Below, one piece after another: positions 9,379 to 18,846 of a stretch of 64,000 bases of DNA. The stretch spans positions 1-64,000 of the forward strand of contig JAJPJJ010000031.1 in assembly GCA_021324295.1 (NCBI GenBank), given 5' to 3'. Under the pieces are notes generated by a model, which did no database searches, was not told where the DNA came from, and saw only the letters and a program-made list of their open reading frames with translations. The stretch is from Bacillota bacterium (GTDB lineage: Bacteria; Sysuimicrobiota; Sysuimicrobiia; Sysuimicrobiales; Segetimicrobiaceae). Every line of letters begins with the position of its first letter. Position 1 is the stretch's first letter. Position numbers and translations under genes: made by a program.

Positions 9379-10044
9379 TCAGACGAGGCCGCGGCGCGCG
9401 CGGCCCGCGGCCGCCCCCGTCGGCGCCTTGGCCCGGTGCCGCTCGTAGTATCGCCGCGCCTTCGCGCGGTTGCCGCATCCTTTCATGTCGCACCACCGGC
9501 GGCTGCGGTTGCGGCTCATGTCCATGAACAGCCAGTCGCAGTCGGCCCCCGCACACTGCCGGACGCGCTTCAGATCGGGCGAGACGAGCAGGTCCGCCGC
9601 CGAGCGCGCGACCGGCCACAGCACCCGCTCGAGCGCCTCCCCGTCCTCGATCCATCCCCACACGAAGCCGCCGGCCCGCCGTTCGATGCGCTGGCGGGCC
9701 AGCGCCCTGCCGAGCATCGCGTTCAGCGCGGCCATGTCGCCCTGATCCGGAGCGCGCAGGCTCGCCACCGCCGCGAAGAGCCTGAACAGCGCCTCGCGGA
9801 ACCGCACCGCCTCCGCGAGGGTCCGGGCCGCCTCCTCCGGACGGCGCTGCGCCGCCTGCGCGAGCTGCTGGGCCTCCCGGTCGCCGAGCGCTCCCGCCTG
9901 CCGGCCCCACGAGACGAGGTCCCGGTAGCTGTTGAGGCGCTCGGTCGGGTGGGCGCGCGATCCGCTGAGGGTGTTGACGTAGTCGAGGCACAATCGTCCG
10001 CCCGATAGCTCGAACACGTACTCGGTGCCGTCGCCCGATGCCAT
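9379..10044 (-). CDS. CGNR zinc-finger / ABATE-domain regulator
   Basis: The 221-residue protein opens with the ABATE-type segment (FELSGGRLCLDYVNTLSG) and ends with a CGNR zinc finger. The cysteines are in VRQCAGADC and WCDMKGCGNRAKARRYY, followed by basic residues. Proteins of this family are treated as DNA-binding, stress-linked transcriptional regulators, but target genes are mostly unknown. The ATG at 10044 has GAGGG four nt upstream; an in-frame GTG at 10068 is less well placed. A strong promoter (10175-10203) drives it, and a perfect palindrome sits in the leader between promoter and gene, as for an autoregulated repressor. The direct operon partner may be rsmI. Confidence 0.88.
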   Translation of the reverse strand: MASGDGTEYVFELSGGRLCLDYVNTLSGSRAHPTERLNSYRDLVSWGRQAGALGDREAQQLAQAAQRRPEEAARTLAEAVRFREALFRLFAAVASLRAPDQGDMAALNAMLGRALARQRIERRAGGFVWGWIEDGEALERVLWPVARSAADLLVSPDLKRVRQCAGADCDWLFMDMSRNRSRRWCDMKGCGNRAKARRYYERHRAKAPTGAAAGRARRGLV

Positions 10045-10128
10045 GCTGCCCTCGCGTATGGGTGGCACTACCGCGCCCGCGGCGCGTCGTGGCCGGGGCC
10101 TGCGCGCTTACACTAACCTCCAAAATTG

Positions 10129-10139
10129 ACTTGACAAGT
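10129..10139. promoter_or_regulatory. Palindrome ACTTGACAAGT in the CGNR leader (candidate operator)
   Basis: The 11-bp sequence ACTTG-A-CAAGT is a perfect inverted repeat around one base, about 35 bp downstream of the -10 of the CGNR promoter. This position would suit a repressor site, perhaps for the CGNR protein itself. The role is inferred from position only. Confidence 0.4.
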
Positions 10140-10174
10140 TACACCATCCGTGCTACCGTGTGACCATCAAAAAC

Positions 10175-10203
10175 ATTATAGCAGGTTAACCGAACGCGCG
10201 CAA
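10175..10203 (-). promoter_or_regulatory. Promoter for the CGNR regulator gene
   Basis: The -35 is TTGCGC (10203-10198) and the -10 a consensus TATAAT (10180-10175), with exactly 17 nt between. The rest of the 371-bp gap (10045-10415) holds the palindrome at 10129 and no other gene I can support. Confidence 0.75.
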
Positions 10204-10415
10204 CGGCGCCCGGCGGCGCTCCGCGGCCGACCGACGGTGCGGTCGTCGCCGCGAGCTGGGAGGCCCCGCGATCTGGGCCGGGCTCCGGCGCTCCGCACAC
10301 CGAGTTTGGACGTGCAAACCGGATAGACGCCGGTCACCGATTGCGCTATCGTCTGCACGCCGGACGGACGGGGTCGCACCCGCAGGCCGTCCCGCACGGA
10401 GAGGGGGAATTGCGT

Positions 10416-10859
10416 ATGAGCGTTGACCCGAGCCCGTCCTGCGTCCGCGCCTGGATGAGCGCGCCGCTCCCGGCGATCACCCCGCGGACCACGGTCGCGA
10501 CCGCCCTGCGCCTGCTGCGCGAGCACCAGGCGCCCGCCCTACCGGTGTGCGACCAGGACCGGTTCCTGGGGCTTGTCGACGAGAAGGCGCTCCTGCGGCT
10601 GACGCCGTCCGAGGTGACGACCCTCGACGTCTACGAGCTGCGCGACGTGCTGGAGCGGCTCACCGTCGCGCGCGCGGTCGCGCCGGCGCCGGTCGCGGTG
10701 ACGCCCGAGACGCCGCTCGCCGACGCAGCCGGCGCCATGTCCCGGGCAGCCGCCGCCGTGGTCCCCGTGCTCGACGGCGGGCGCCTCGTCGGCCTCTTGC
10801 ACTGGACCGCCGTGCTGGCGGCGACGGCGGGAGGCGGCCGGCCGGTGGCCTCGCGCTAG
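10416..10859 (+). CDS. CBS-domain pair protein
   Basis: The 147-residue protein consists of two CBS motifs and little else. The first spans about residues 8-65 (WMSAPLPAITPRTTVATAL, then LPVCDQDRFLGLVDEKAL) and the second about 80-140 (VAVTPETPLADAAGAM, then VPVLDGGRLVGLLHWTA). CBS pairs bind adenosyl compounds such as AMP, ATP or SAM and usually act as sensors; no catalytic domain is attached. ATG 10416 has a purine-rich site (GGAGAGGGGG) about 8 nt upstream and fits the domain start better than the in-frame start 75 nt earlier. Its partner is not visible. It is followed after 165 nt by a 69-residue protein gene with a structured leader. Confidence 0.85.
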   Translation: MSVDPSPSCVRAWMSAPLPAITPRTTVATALRLLREHQAPALPVCDQDRFLGLVDEKALLRLTPSEVTTLDVYELRDVLERLTVARAVAPAPVAVTPETPLADAAGAMSRAAAAVVPVLDGGRLVGLLHWTAVLAATAGGGRPVASR

Positions 10860-10980
10860 AATGCGCGGGGCCCGGGCCCCCCTCCGGAGGGTTTCCGGGA
10901 CATGCTCCGAGGGCGGGCGCCATCGTACCCGGCGCGATTCGAGACCGCGGAGGAGAAGGGAGGGAAACCTTGGCAACTGC

Positions 10981-11020
10981 CTCGGCTGTCCTCTCGTAAG
11001 CCGAGTCAGCATGCGAGGGG
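10981..11020 (+). promoter_or_regulatory. Candidate H-type pseudoknot closing a Shine-Dalgarno site
   Basis: A 7-bp hairpin is formed by CTCGGCT (10981-10987) and AGCCGAG (10999-11005). Its loop contains CCTCTCG (10990-10996), which can pair over 7 positions (one G-U) with CGAGGGG (11014-11020), the ribosome-binding site of the gene at 11025. The linkers are 2, 2 and 8 nt, which is normal H-type pseudoknot geometry. Upstream, GGGAGGGAAACCTTGGCAACTGCC (about 10957-10980) could add an aptamer part. The pairing is visible in the sequence; a regulatory role and any ligand are inference. Confidence 0.5.
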
Positions 11021-11024
11021 TCCG

Positions 11025-11234
11025 ATGAACTGGAGCCTGGAGGTGTACCGGCTGCTGGCCGAGGAGCACATGCGGGAGGCGCGCCGCGCGGCCGCGCGCG
11101 ATCGGCTGGTCCGACAGGCGGCCGCCCGCCGGGATGCCGGCGCGGCGCCGCCGCAGCGGTCCGCGGGCAGGGTGCTGCGGGTCGCGCTGCCGGGGCGCGT
11201 GCTGGTGCTCGCTGTATCCCTCGAGCGTCGCTGA
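11025..11234 (+). CDS. Small basic hypothetical protein (69 aa)
   Basis: The product is 69 residues and rich in Arg and Ala. An amphipathic helix-like N-terminus (MNWSLEVYRLLAEEHMREAR) is followed by a basic middle and a hydrophobic tail (VALPGRVLVLAVSLERR). Support for translation comes from GAGGGG four nt before the ATG, a structured leader that overlaps that site, and a strong hairpin immediately after the stop. No family is recognised. The frame opens 123 nt further upstream (10902), but that part would run through the leader structure. The gene may be expressed under control of the leader. Confidence 0.55.
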   Translation: MNWSLEVYRLLAEEHMREARRAAARDRLVRQAAARRDAGAAPPQRSAGRVLRVALPGRVLVLAVSLERR

Positions 11235-11262
11235 GGGCGATCCCGGGGCCCCGGGATCGCCC
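11235..11262 (+). terminator. Terminator-like perfect hairpin
   Basis: GGGCGATCCCGGGG and CCCCGGGATCGCCC form a perfect 14-bp inverted repeat starting right after the TGA of the 69-residue gene. There is no T-run, as is common in high-GC genomes, so termination is likely but may be factor-assisted. Confidence 0.65.
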
Positions 11263-11315
11263 CGCCCACCGGCACGCCCCCGCCCCGCGCGGCGGTCGGG
11301 TACAATAGGAGACAA

Positions 11316-13421
11316 ATGGCCAAGCGCGTGCACGTGATCCTGGCCTTTCATGCCCACGAGCCGCTGTGGGACCTGCCCGCGCACCTTCAGACCGGTGTGC
11401 CCGATATGCGCGTCGTCCAGGCGGTCCCGCCGGAGAACTACCTGCGGCGGCGGACCAAGGAAGGCCGCAACATCTATCGCGACCTACTGGTGTTCGCGCG
11501 GGCGATGGGCATCCGCGTCACCGTGGACATCTCCAACGACCTGTTGCACCAGATCAAGACGATCCTGCCGCGCACGTACGAGGAGTTGCAGCGCGCGTAC
11601 CGCGCGGGCACGATCTACCCGCTCTACACCACGGCGCACCATACGCACGCCGCGCTGCTCGAGCCGGCCGAGCTCGCCGAGGAGCTGCGCCTGAACGAGG
11701 AGGCGCTCCACGATCTCGTGGGCGCGCCCCGGCCGCGGCACCGGGTGTTCTTCTTCACGGAGTGCTCGGCGCACCCGCGGTTCTTCCCGGTGCTCGAGGA
11801 CGCGGGCATCGAGGCGATCGTCCACACGCACATCAACGACCGGAACGGGGTGGTCACGCTCTCGGATCCGTCCTTCGACTACGTCCACCGCCCGTTCCTG
11901 ATGGGGCGTCGGCTCGTCGCCCTCCCGCGCCACTTCCGCGTCTCGCAGGAGATCTGGCGCCCGATCACGCGGATGTATCCCCAGGAGGTCAAGTCCCAGG
12001 GGTACCTCATGGGCGCGTACTACGTCTTCGACACGGAGTACCGGGAGAAGCGGCTCTTGGAGTTTCCGATCGACCGCGCGCAGGGCGTCGACGAGTACGC
12101 CGGGATCCTCGAGGACGCGCTCGATGCGGCCCCGGACGATGGGCTGGTACTGTACATCCAGGACCTCGAGCTGATGGACTTCGGCGACGTGGCTCTCGAC
12201 GTGCTGCGCGCCGCCTGGACGCGGGTGCGCGAGTCGTCGCGCGTCGAGATCCGCTTCGAGACCCCGGACGAGTACCTCGACGGCCTGCCGGGGCCGCCGC
12301 CCGCGCGGGTGGAGCACCAGGGGATGGGGTGGGCGCCCGAGACGCGGGTCCTCCTGCGCAGCGACGGCCACTACCCGCCGCTTTACGCGGGCGAGTACGG
12401 CGGGCGGGACGTCGTCCCGCAGATCTTCCGCGCGCACCCGTTCATCTATTGGGAGCCGGGTAAGTACCTCGTGGGGCTGTTCGCGTGGCTGCTGCGGATG
12501 TTTGGCTATGGACCGATGATCGGCGTCCACGCCGGGGTCCTCTTGGATGAGGGGTACCAGCTCAACCGCTTCCCGCTCGAGAAGCGCCTCGCCGTCGGGT
12601 TGCGGTTGCTCAAGCAGGCCGACGACTGGGGCTGGCAGCCCAGCGAGGCGCTGAACAAGCGGCCCTACCTGTACGGGCTGATGATCGCCGATGCGCTCAT
12701 GGTGATGCTGCAGTTCTACCCGGACCGGTTCCCGATGGCCGAGGACCGCCTCGACCCCCGGCTGCTCGTGGGGCTCGGGCGGCTGCCCGAGGGGCTGCTC
12801 GATACCCGCATCGCGTACCTCCGGTTCGGGCTCGAGCGGCTGCGCGAGGAGCGGCCCGACTACGACCCGGGCGAAGCGCTGCGGCAGCTCGACTACGCGA
12901 TCGACTTTCGCGACAAGGCCGGGCGCGGCGTCGAGCACCTCATCGAGGCCTACCGCGCGCTCACCGGGGACTTCCGCCACCCGGGGCTCTGGCACCGGGT
13001 CCTGCTCGAGGTGCGGGAGCACTGCCGGAACGTCTTCCTCTGCCTGGACCACCTGCAGCGCACGTGGATCGCCGCGGGCGAGGCGGACTTCCTGCTGGAG
13101 GCGATGTACCGGTACCTGTACGACCTGTACCCGCCTCGCTTTCCGGAGATCCTCGACGAGGTGGACCGCGGGACGCCGGCGGAGCGCGTGTACCTCGGCA
13201 TCCGTCTGCTGCACGTGGCGATCCCGCAGGACTCGCCCGTCGTCGGGCGCTCGATCAACACGCTCGTGGTCGCGCCCGACACGCTCATCATCGCGCTGCG
13301 CCGGGGGCCGCGGATGCTCGTGCCTCGGGGCGATACGATCCTGCAGGCCGGCGACCGGATCACGATCGCGACGACGCGAGGCGGCGAGGTGCGCTTCGAG
13401 GACATCGTGGCAGCGCGCTGA
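11316..13421 (+). CDS. GH57 glycoside hydrolase fused to a C-terminal RCK_C (TrkA-C) domain
   Basis: The N-terminal part is a GH57 barrel that acts on alpha-glucans. The first motif is VILAFHAHEPLWDLP (residues 8-22), the likely nucleophile lies in FFFTECSAHP (E149), and the likely acid/base in YIQDLELMDF (D283). A helical region follows (about 430-620). Residues 630-701 (IPQDSPVVGRSINTLVVAPD, then LVPRGDTILQAGDRI) match RCK_C, the ligand-binding domain of potassium-channel regulators, which in several proteins binds c-di-AMP. I know no standard GH57 with this tail. ATG 11316 has AGGAGA upstream and a TACAAT box close by. It heads the glgE-treS/mak-treZ operon and could be a branching or transferase step under ligand control. 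Confidence 0.88.
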   Translation: MAKRVHVILAFHAHEPLWDLPAHLQTGVPDMRVVQAVPPENYLRRRTKEGRNIYRDLLVFARAMGIRVTVDISNDLLHQIKTILPRTYEELQRAYRAGTIYPLYTTAHHTHAALLEPAELAEELRLNEEALHDLVGAPRPRHRVFFFTECSAHPRFFPVLEDAGIEAIVHTHINDRNGVVTLSDPSFDYVHRPFLMGRRLVALPRHFRVSQEIWRPITRMYPQEVKSQGYLMGAYYVFDTEYREKRLLEFPIDRAQGVDEYAGILEDALDAAPDDGLVLYIQDLELMDFGDVALDVLRAAWTRVRESSRVEIRFETPDEYLDGLPGPPPARVEHQGMGWAPETRVLLRSDGHYPPLYAGEYGGRDVVPQIFRAHPFIYWEPGKYLVGLFAWLLRMFGYGPMIGVHAGVLLDEGYQLNRFPLEKRLAVGLRLLKQADDWGWQPSEALNKRPYLYGLMIADALMVMLQFYPDRFPMAEDRLDPRLLVGLGRLPEGLLDTRIAYLRFGLERLREERPDYDPGEALRQLDYAIDFRDKAGRGVEHLIEAYRALTGDFRHPGLWHRVLLEVREHCRNVFLCLDHLQRTWIAAGEADFLLEAMYRYLYDLYPPRFPEILDEVDRGTPAERVYLGIRLLHVAIPQDSPVVGRSINTLVVAPDTLIIALRRGPRMLVPRGDTILQAGDRITIATTRGGEVRFEDIVAAR

Positions 13422-13448
13422 CCCGAGGGATCCTCCGGCAGGCGTCGC

Positions 13449-15455
13449 ATGGAACACCGCACACGCGACACAGGCTCCCGCGTCGTCATCGAGGGGGTAA
13501 CCCCGGAGGTCGACGGCGGCCGCTTTCCGATCAAGCGGGCGGTCGGGGAGGCGGTCATCGTCGAGGCGGACATCTTCGCAGACGGGCACGACGAGCTGGC
13601 GGCCGTCCTGCTCTACCGCCGCGAGGGGACCGCGCGGTGGACGGAGGTGCCGCTCACCCCGCTCGGGGGCGACCGCTGGCGGGGCGAGTTCACGGTCACG
13701 GAGCTGGGATGCTACCGGTACACCCTCCTGGGCTGGGTCGACCGGTTCGCGACGTGGCGCCGCGACCTCGTCCGCCGCCTCGAGGCGGGGCAGGACGTCG
13801 CGGTGCACCTGGCGATCGGGGCGGCCCTGGTGCGCGCGGCGCTCCGGCGCGCGGTGGGCGCCGATGCCGCCCGCCTGGCGGATGCCGCGGACGCGCTCGC
13901 GGCGGGCGGGGAGGCCGGCCGGCGGACCGCGCTCTCCCCGGAGCTGCGGGACGCGATGGCCCGGCATCCGGATCGAGCGGGCGCCGCGATGTACGAGAAG
14001 GAGCTTGCGGTGATCGTCGACCGGGAGCGCGCGCGCCGGAGCGCCTGGTACGAGATGTTCCCGCGGTCCTGCGCGCGCGAGCCCGGGCGGCACGGGACGT
14101 TCGCGGACTGCGAGGCGCGGCTCCCGTACGTCGCCTCGATGGGGTTCGACGTGCTCTACCTGCCGCCGATCCATCCGATCGGCCGGACGCACCGGAAGGG
14201 ACGCAACAACGCCGAGGTCGCCGGCCCCGACGACCCTGGCAGCCCGTGGGCGATCGGGGGGCCGGAGGGGGGGCACACCGCCGTGCACCCCCAGCTCGGC
14301 ACGCTCGCGGACTTCCGGCGGCTGCTCGCGGCCGCCCGGCGCTACGGGCTGGAGGTCGCCCTCGACCTCGCGTTCCAGTGCTCGCCCGACCACCCGTACG
14401 TCACGGAGCATCCCGAGTGGTTCCGCTGGCGGCCCGACGGCACGATCCAGTACGCCGAGAACCCGCCGAAGAAGTACCAGGACATCTACCCGCTCGACTT
14501 CGAGACGCCGGCCTGGCGCGAGCTGTGGGACGAGGCGCTCGGCGTCGTGCGCTTCTGGATCGACGAGGGCGTGCGCATCTTCCGCGTGGACAACCCGCAC
14601 ACGAAGCCGTTCCGGTTCTGGGAGTGGCTGATCGGGCGGGTCCGGGAGGAGCACCCGGACGTGCTGTTCCTCGCCGAGGCCTTCACCCGTCCCAAGGTCA
14701 TGTACCGGCTGGCGAAGCTGGGCTTCAACCAGTCCTACACATACTTCGCGTGGCGCAATACGAAACAGGAGCTCACCGAGTACTTCACGGAGCTCGCGCA
14801 CTCGCCCGTGCGCGAGTTCTTCCGCCCGCACCTCTGGCCCAATACGCCCGATATCCTGACGGCGTACCTTCAGGATGGCGGCCGGGCCGCGTTCGCGGTG
14901 CGGCTCGTGCTCGCCGCCACCCTCGGCGCCGGGTACGGCATCTACGGCCCGGCGTTCGAGCTCTGCGAGCACCGCTCCGCCGCCCCGGGAAGCCCGCCGC
15001 CCGCCAGCGAGGAATATTTGAACTCCGAGAAGTACGAGATCAAGCACTGGGATCTCGACCGGCCGGACAGCCTGCGCGGGCTCATCGCGCAGGTGAACGG
15101 CATCCGGCGGGAGAACCCCGCGCTGTGGCACGACTGGGGCCTGCGGTTCCACGGGATCGACAACGAGCAGCTCCTCTGCTACAGCAAGCACACGCCGGAC
15201 CGGAGCAACGTCATCCTCGTGGTGGTCAACCTGGACCCGCATCATCCTCAGTCCGGCTGGACCGCCCTCTCCGTGGACGAGCTGGGCATCGCGCCCGAGG
15301 GGTCCTACGTGGCGCACGATCTGTTGAGCGGCGCCCGCTACGCCTGGACGGGCGCGCGGAACTACGTGCACCTCGACCCCCGCAGCGCGCCCGCGCACAT
15401 CCTGCGCGTGGAGCGCGCCCCGGCGCGGCCCGGGGGCGCCTCCCCGCAGGGGTAG
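13449..15455 (+). CDS. glgE: Alpha-1,4-glucan:maltose-1-phosphate maltosyltransferase
   Basis: GlgE (GH13) transfers maltosyl units from maltose-1-phosphate to the growing alpha-1,4-glucan. The 668-residue protein has the family N-terminal beta domain ([19 protein letters not shown]), the helical insert, the barrel with [17 protein letters not shown], the nucleophile in [11 protein letters not shown] (D381) and the acid/base in [10 protein letters not shown] (E410). The 29-residue spacing equals that of Streptomyces GlgE (D394/E423). The signature [12 protein letters not shown] is also present. One nt separates its stop from the treS-mak start. With TreS and maltokinase in the next gene, the complete route trehalose to maltose to maltose-1-phosphate to glucan is encoded in two consecutive genes. 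Confidence 0.96.
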   Translation: MEHRTRDTGSRVVIEGVTPEVDGGRFPIKRAVGEAVIVEADIFADGHDELAAVLLYRREGTARWTEVPLTPLGGDRWRGEFTVTELGCYRYTLLGWVDRFATWRRDLVRRLEAGQDVAVHLAIGAALVRAALRRAVGADAARLADAADALAAGGEAGRRTALSPELRDAMARHPDRAGAAMYEKELAVIVDRERARRSAWYEMFPRSCAREPGRHGTFADCEARLPYVASMGFDVLYLPPIHPIGRTHRKGRNNAEVAGPDDPGSPWAIGGPEGGHTAVHPQLGTLADFRRLLAAARRYGLEVALDLAFQCSPDHPYVTEHPEWFRWRPDGTIQYAENPPKKYQDIYPLDFETPAWRELWDEALGVVRFWIDEGVRIFRVDNPHTKPFRFWEWLIGRVREEHPDVLFLAEAFTRPKVMYRLAKLGFNQSYTYFAWRNTKQELTEYFTELAHSPVREFFRPHLWPNTPDILTAYLQDGGRAAFAVRLVLAATLGAGYGIYGPAFELCEHRSAAPGSPPPASEEYLNSEKYEIKHWDLDRPDSLRGLIAQVNGIRRENPALWHDWGLRFHGIDNEQLLCYSKHTPDRSNVILVVVNLDPHHPQSGWTALSVDELGIAPEGSYVAHDLLSGARYAWTGARNYVHLDPRSAPAHILRVERAPARPGGASPQG

Positions 15456-15456
15456 C

Positions 15457-18400
15457 ATGGTCAAGGCGATGCGCCGCGCCGCCGCCCCCACGATCCCCGA
15501 CGAGCACCCGCTGTGGTACAAGGACGCGATCGTCTACGAGCTGCACGTCCGGGCCTTCTCCGACAGCGACGCAGACGGGATCGGCGACTTTCGCGGGCTG
15601 ACGGACAAGCTCGACTACCTCCGGGACCTCGGCGTCACGGCGCTGTGGCTGCTGCCGTTCTATCCTTCCCCGCTGAGGGACGACGGCTACGACATCGCGG
15701 ACAACACCGGCATCCACCCGTCCTACGGCACGATGCGGTCGTTCCAGACGTTCCTGCGGGAGGCGCACCGGCGCGGGCTGCGGGTGATCACCGAGCTCGT
15801 GCTCAACCACACGTCCGACCAGCACCCGTGGTTCCAGCGGGCACGGCGCGCGCCGCCGGGCAGCCGGGCGCGCGACTTCTACGTCTGGAGCGATACCCCC
15901 GACCGGTACCGCGACGCGCGCATCATCTTCAAGGACTTCGAGTCCTCGAACTGGGCGTTCGATCCGGTGGCCAAGGCGTACTACTGGCACCGGTTCTACG
16001 CGCACCAGCCGGACCTCAACTATGACTCGCCGGACGTGCGGCAGGCGATGCTCGAGGTCGTGGACTTCTGGCTCGAGCAGGGGGTCGACGGCCTGCGGCT
16101 GGACGCGGTGCCGTACCTGTACGAGCGGGAGGGCACGACCGGCGAAAACCTCCCGGAGACGCACGCGTTCCTCCGGGAGCTCCGGCGCCACATCGACGCG
16201 CGGTTCGCGCACCGCATGCTGCTCGCGGAGGCCAACCAGTGGCCCGAGGACGCGATCGCCTACTTTGGCGACGGCGACGAGTGCCACATGTCGTTTCACT
16301 TCCCGCTGATGCCGCGCCTCTTCATGTCGATCTACATGGAGGACCGGTTCCCGATCGTGGAGATCCTCCAGCAGACCCCGCCGATCCCGGACACCTGCCA
16401 GTGGGCGCTCTTCCTGCGCAACCACGACGAGCTGACGCTGGAGATGGTCACGGACGAGGACCGGGACTACATGTACCGGGTGTACGCGCGCGACCCGCAC
16501 GCCCGGGTGAACCTCGGCATCCGCCGGCGGCTCGCCCCGCTGCTGGGGAACAACCGCCGCCGGATCGAGCTGATGAACGGCCTGCTGTTCTCCATCCCCG
16601 GGACGCCGATCATCTACTACGGGGACGAGATCGGGATGGGCGACAACATCTACCTCGGCGACCGCAACAGCGTGCGCACGCCGATGCAGTGGAGCGCCGA
16701 CCGGAACGCCGGGTTCTCCCGCGCCAACCCGCAGCAGCTCTACCTGCCGGTCATCATCGACCCCGAGTACCACTACGAGACGGTCAACGTCGAGGCCCAG
16801 CAGAGCAACCCGCACTCGCTCCTGTGGTGGATGAAGCGCCTGGTCGCGCTGCGCCAGCGGTTTCGCGCCTTCGGGCGCGGGACCCTGGAGTTCCTGCAGC
16901 CGGAGAACCGGAAGGTGCTGGCGTTCCTCCGCCGGTACGAGGACGAGCTGATCCTCGTGGTGGCCAACCTCTCGCGCTTCGTGCAGTACGTCGAGCTCAA
17001 CCTCGCGCCGCTCAGGGGGATGGTGCCGGTGGAGCTCTTCGGGCGCACCGAGTTCCCGCCGGTCGGCGACCTGCCGTACTTCATCACGCTGGGGCCGCAC
17101 GCGTTCTACTGGTTTGCGCTCGAGCCTCCGCGGGTCGCGGAAGTCGCGGTCCCCTCGCGCGAGGCGACCGCGCGCCTGCCCGTCCTGTCGGTGGCGGGCG
17201 GCTGGGAGCGCGCGTTCGAGGCCCGCGCCCGGGCCCCGCTCGCGGACGCGCTCGCCACCTACCTGCGGGGCCGCCGCTGGTTCGGCGGGAAGGCGCGGCG
17301 GATCCGCGCGGTGCGGATCCTCGAGGCCCTCCGCATGGCCTACGGCGAGTCCGCGGCGTACGTGACGCTCGTCCACGTCGACTACACCGAAGGCGACGCG
17401 GAGACGTACGCGCTCCCGCTGGCCTTTGCCGCGGGGCCGCGGGCCATCCAGGTGCAGCAGGAGCTGCCGCAGGTCATCGTGGCGCGCGTGCGCGCCGGCG
17501 AGACGGAGGAGGGCCTCCTCTACGACGCCGTCGGCGACCGCGAGTGGTGCAGCGCCCTGCTGGACGCGATCGGCCGCCGGCGGCGGCTGCGGGGCGACGC
17601 GGGCGAGGTGGTCGCGCACCCGCTGCCGGAGTTCCGGCGCGCGCTCGCGGACCGTCCCCCCGGCATGGAGCCCTCCGTGCTCAAGGCGGAGCAGAGCAAC
17701 ACGTCGGTGCTCTACGGCGACCGTTTCATCCTCAAGCTCTTCCGGCGCCTCGAACAGGGCGAGAACCCCGAGCTGGAGATCGGGAGGTTCCTCACGGAGC
17801 GCGCGGCGTATCCGCACACGCCCGCGGTCGCCGGCACGGTCGAGTACCGGGTGGACCGCGCGGCGCCGATGACCCTCGCCATCCTCGAGACGTTCGTGCC
17901 CAACGAGGGAGACGCGTGGCGGTACACGCTCGACACGCTCGGCCACTACTACGACCGCATCGCCGCCTCGCCCGGCCGGCCCGAGCGGGACGGCGCCGCC
18001 CTGCTGCCGCCGGAGCCGCTCGTGGACCTGGCCGGCCGCGACGTCCCGGCGGATGCGTACGCGCTCGTCGGCGAGTACCTCCCGGCCGCGCAGTTGCTCG
18101 GGCAGCGCACCGCCGAGCTGCACGCGGCGCTCGCGGCCGCCCGCGACGATCCGGCGTTTGCGCCCGAGCCGTTCGGGGCGCTCGACCAGCGGTCGCTGTA
18201 CCAGTCCGTGCGCGGATTGGCCCGGCAGACCCTGCAGGTGCTCCGTCGAACCGCCCGGGACCTCCCCGAGGACGCGCGGGAGCCGGCGCAGCGGGTCCTC
18301 GACAGCGAAGACGAGATCCTGCGCCGCGCCAGGAGCATCCTCGACCGGAAGATCGGCGGGGTCAAGATCCGCTGCCACGGGGATTACCACCTGGGGCAGG

Positions 18401-18846
18401 TGCTGCACACGGGCAAGGACTTTGTGATCATCGACTTCGAGGGCGAGCCCGCCCGGCCGTTCGGCGAGCGGCGCATCAAGCGACCGCCGCTGCGCGACGC
18501 GGCCGGGATGCTGCGCTCGTTCCACTACGCCGCGCACGTTGCGCTGAGCCAGCAGGTCGCGCGCGGAGGCGCGGCGCGCCCCGAGGCGCAGGCCGCGCTC
18601 GAGTGGGGCGCGCGCGCGTGGACGCTGTGGGCGTCGGTCGCGTTCATGAAGGGGTACCTCGACGTGGCCGGCCCGGCGGGGATCCTCCCCGGACGCCCGG
18701 AGGAGATCCAGGCGCTGTTGGACATCCACGTGCTGGAGAAGGTGATCTACGAGCTCGGCTACGAGCTGGGCAATCGCCCGGAGTGGGCGCGGATCCCGCT
18801 GCGCGGGATCCTGCAGCTCATCGGGGCCGAGCCGCCCGCCGGCTGA
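15457..18846 (+). CDS. treS: Trehalose synthase-maltokinase fusion (TreS-Mak)
   Basis: This bifunctional 1129-residue protein isomerises trehalose to maltose and phosphorylates maltose with ATP. The N-terminal GH13 TreS domain (about 1-560) has LRLDAVPYL with nucleophile D216, [11 protein letters not shown] with E258, and FLRNHDEL with D324. The C-terminal maltokinase domain (about 590-1129) has the N-terminal [11 protein letters not shown] motif, the catalytic loop [11 protein letters not shown] (H974, D976) and the metal-binding [10 protein letters not shown] (D993). The fused form is known from other GlgE-pathway bacteria. The start at 15457 is 1 nt from the glgE stop and the stop overlaps the treZ start by one base, so the genes are likely coupled. 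Confidence 0.96.
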   Translation: MVKAMRRAAAPTIPDEHPLWYKDAIVYELHVRAFSDSDADGIGDFRGLTDKLDYLRDLGVTALWLLPFYPSPLRDDGYDIADNTGIHPSYGTMRSFQTFLREAHRRGLRVITELVLNHTSDQHPWFQRARRAPPGSRARDFYVWSDTPDRYRDARIIFKDFESSNWAFDPVAKAYYWHRFYAHQPDLNYDSPDVRQAMLEVVDFWLEQGVDGLRLDAVPYLYEREGTTGENLPETHAFLRELRRHIDARFAHRMLLAEANQWPEDAIAYFGDGDECHMSFHFPLMPRLFMSIYMEDRFPIVEILQQTPPIPDTCQWALFLRNHDELTLEMVTDEDRDYMYRVYARDPHARVNLGIRRRLAPLLGNNRRRIELMNGLLFSIPGTPIIYYGDEIGMGDNIYLGDRNSVRTPMQWSADRNAGFSRANPQQLYLPVIIDPEYHYETVNVEAQQSNPHSLLWWMKRLVALRQRFRAFGRGTLEFLQPENRKVLAFLRRYEDELILVVANLSRFVQYVELNLAPLRGMVPVELFGRTEFPPVGDLPYFITLGPHAFYWFALEPPRVAEVAVPSREATARLPVLSVAGGWERAFEARARAPLADALATYLRGRRWFGGKARRIRAVRILEALRMAYGESAAYVTLVHVDYTEGDAETYALPLAFAAGPRAIQVQQELPQVIVARVRAGETEEGLLYDAVGDREWCSALLDAIGRRRRLRGDAGEVVAHPLPEFRRALADRPPGMEPSVLKAEQSNTSVLYGDRFILKLFRRLEQGENPELEIGRFLTERAAYPHTPAVAGTVEYRVDRAAPMTLAILETFVPNEGDAWRYTLDTLGHYYDRIAASPGRPERDGAALLPPEPLVDLAGRDVPADAYALVGEYLPAAQLLGQRTAELHAALAAARDDPAFAPEPFGALDQRSLYQSVRGLARQTLQVLRRTARDLPEDAREPAQRVLDSEDEILRRARSILDRKIGGVKIRCHGDYHLGQVLHTGKDFVIIDFEGEPARPFGERRIKRPPLRDAAGMLRSFHYAAHVALSQQVARGGAARPEAQAALEWGARAWTLWASVAFMKGYLDVAGPAGILPGRPEEIQALLDIHVLEKVIYELGYELGNRPEWARIPLRGILQLIGAEPPAG

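Noticed and set aside
10131-10159. Plus-strand TTGACA with TACCGT at 17 nt as a promoter for the CBS-domain gene
   Set aside because: The -10 is poor, the distance to the gene is more than 250 bp, and the TTGACA is part of a palindrome better explained as an operator for the minus-strand CGNR gene.
10945-11020. Leader of the 69-residue gene as a known SAM-I or c-di-AMP (ydaO) riboswitch, from the GAAACC/GGCAAC-like segment
   Set aside because: Other conserved blocks of both classes are missing, so only an unclassified pseudoknot is reported.
15457-18846. Possible artificial joining of treS and a maltokinase gene
   Set aside because: TreS-Mak fusions are known in other GlgE-pathway bacteria, and both domains are complete with intact catalytic motifs.
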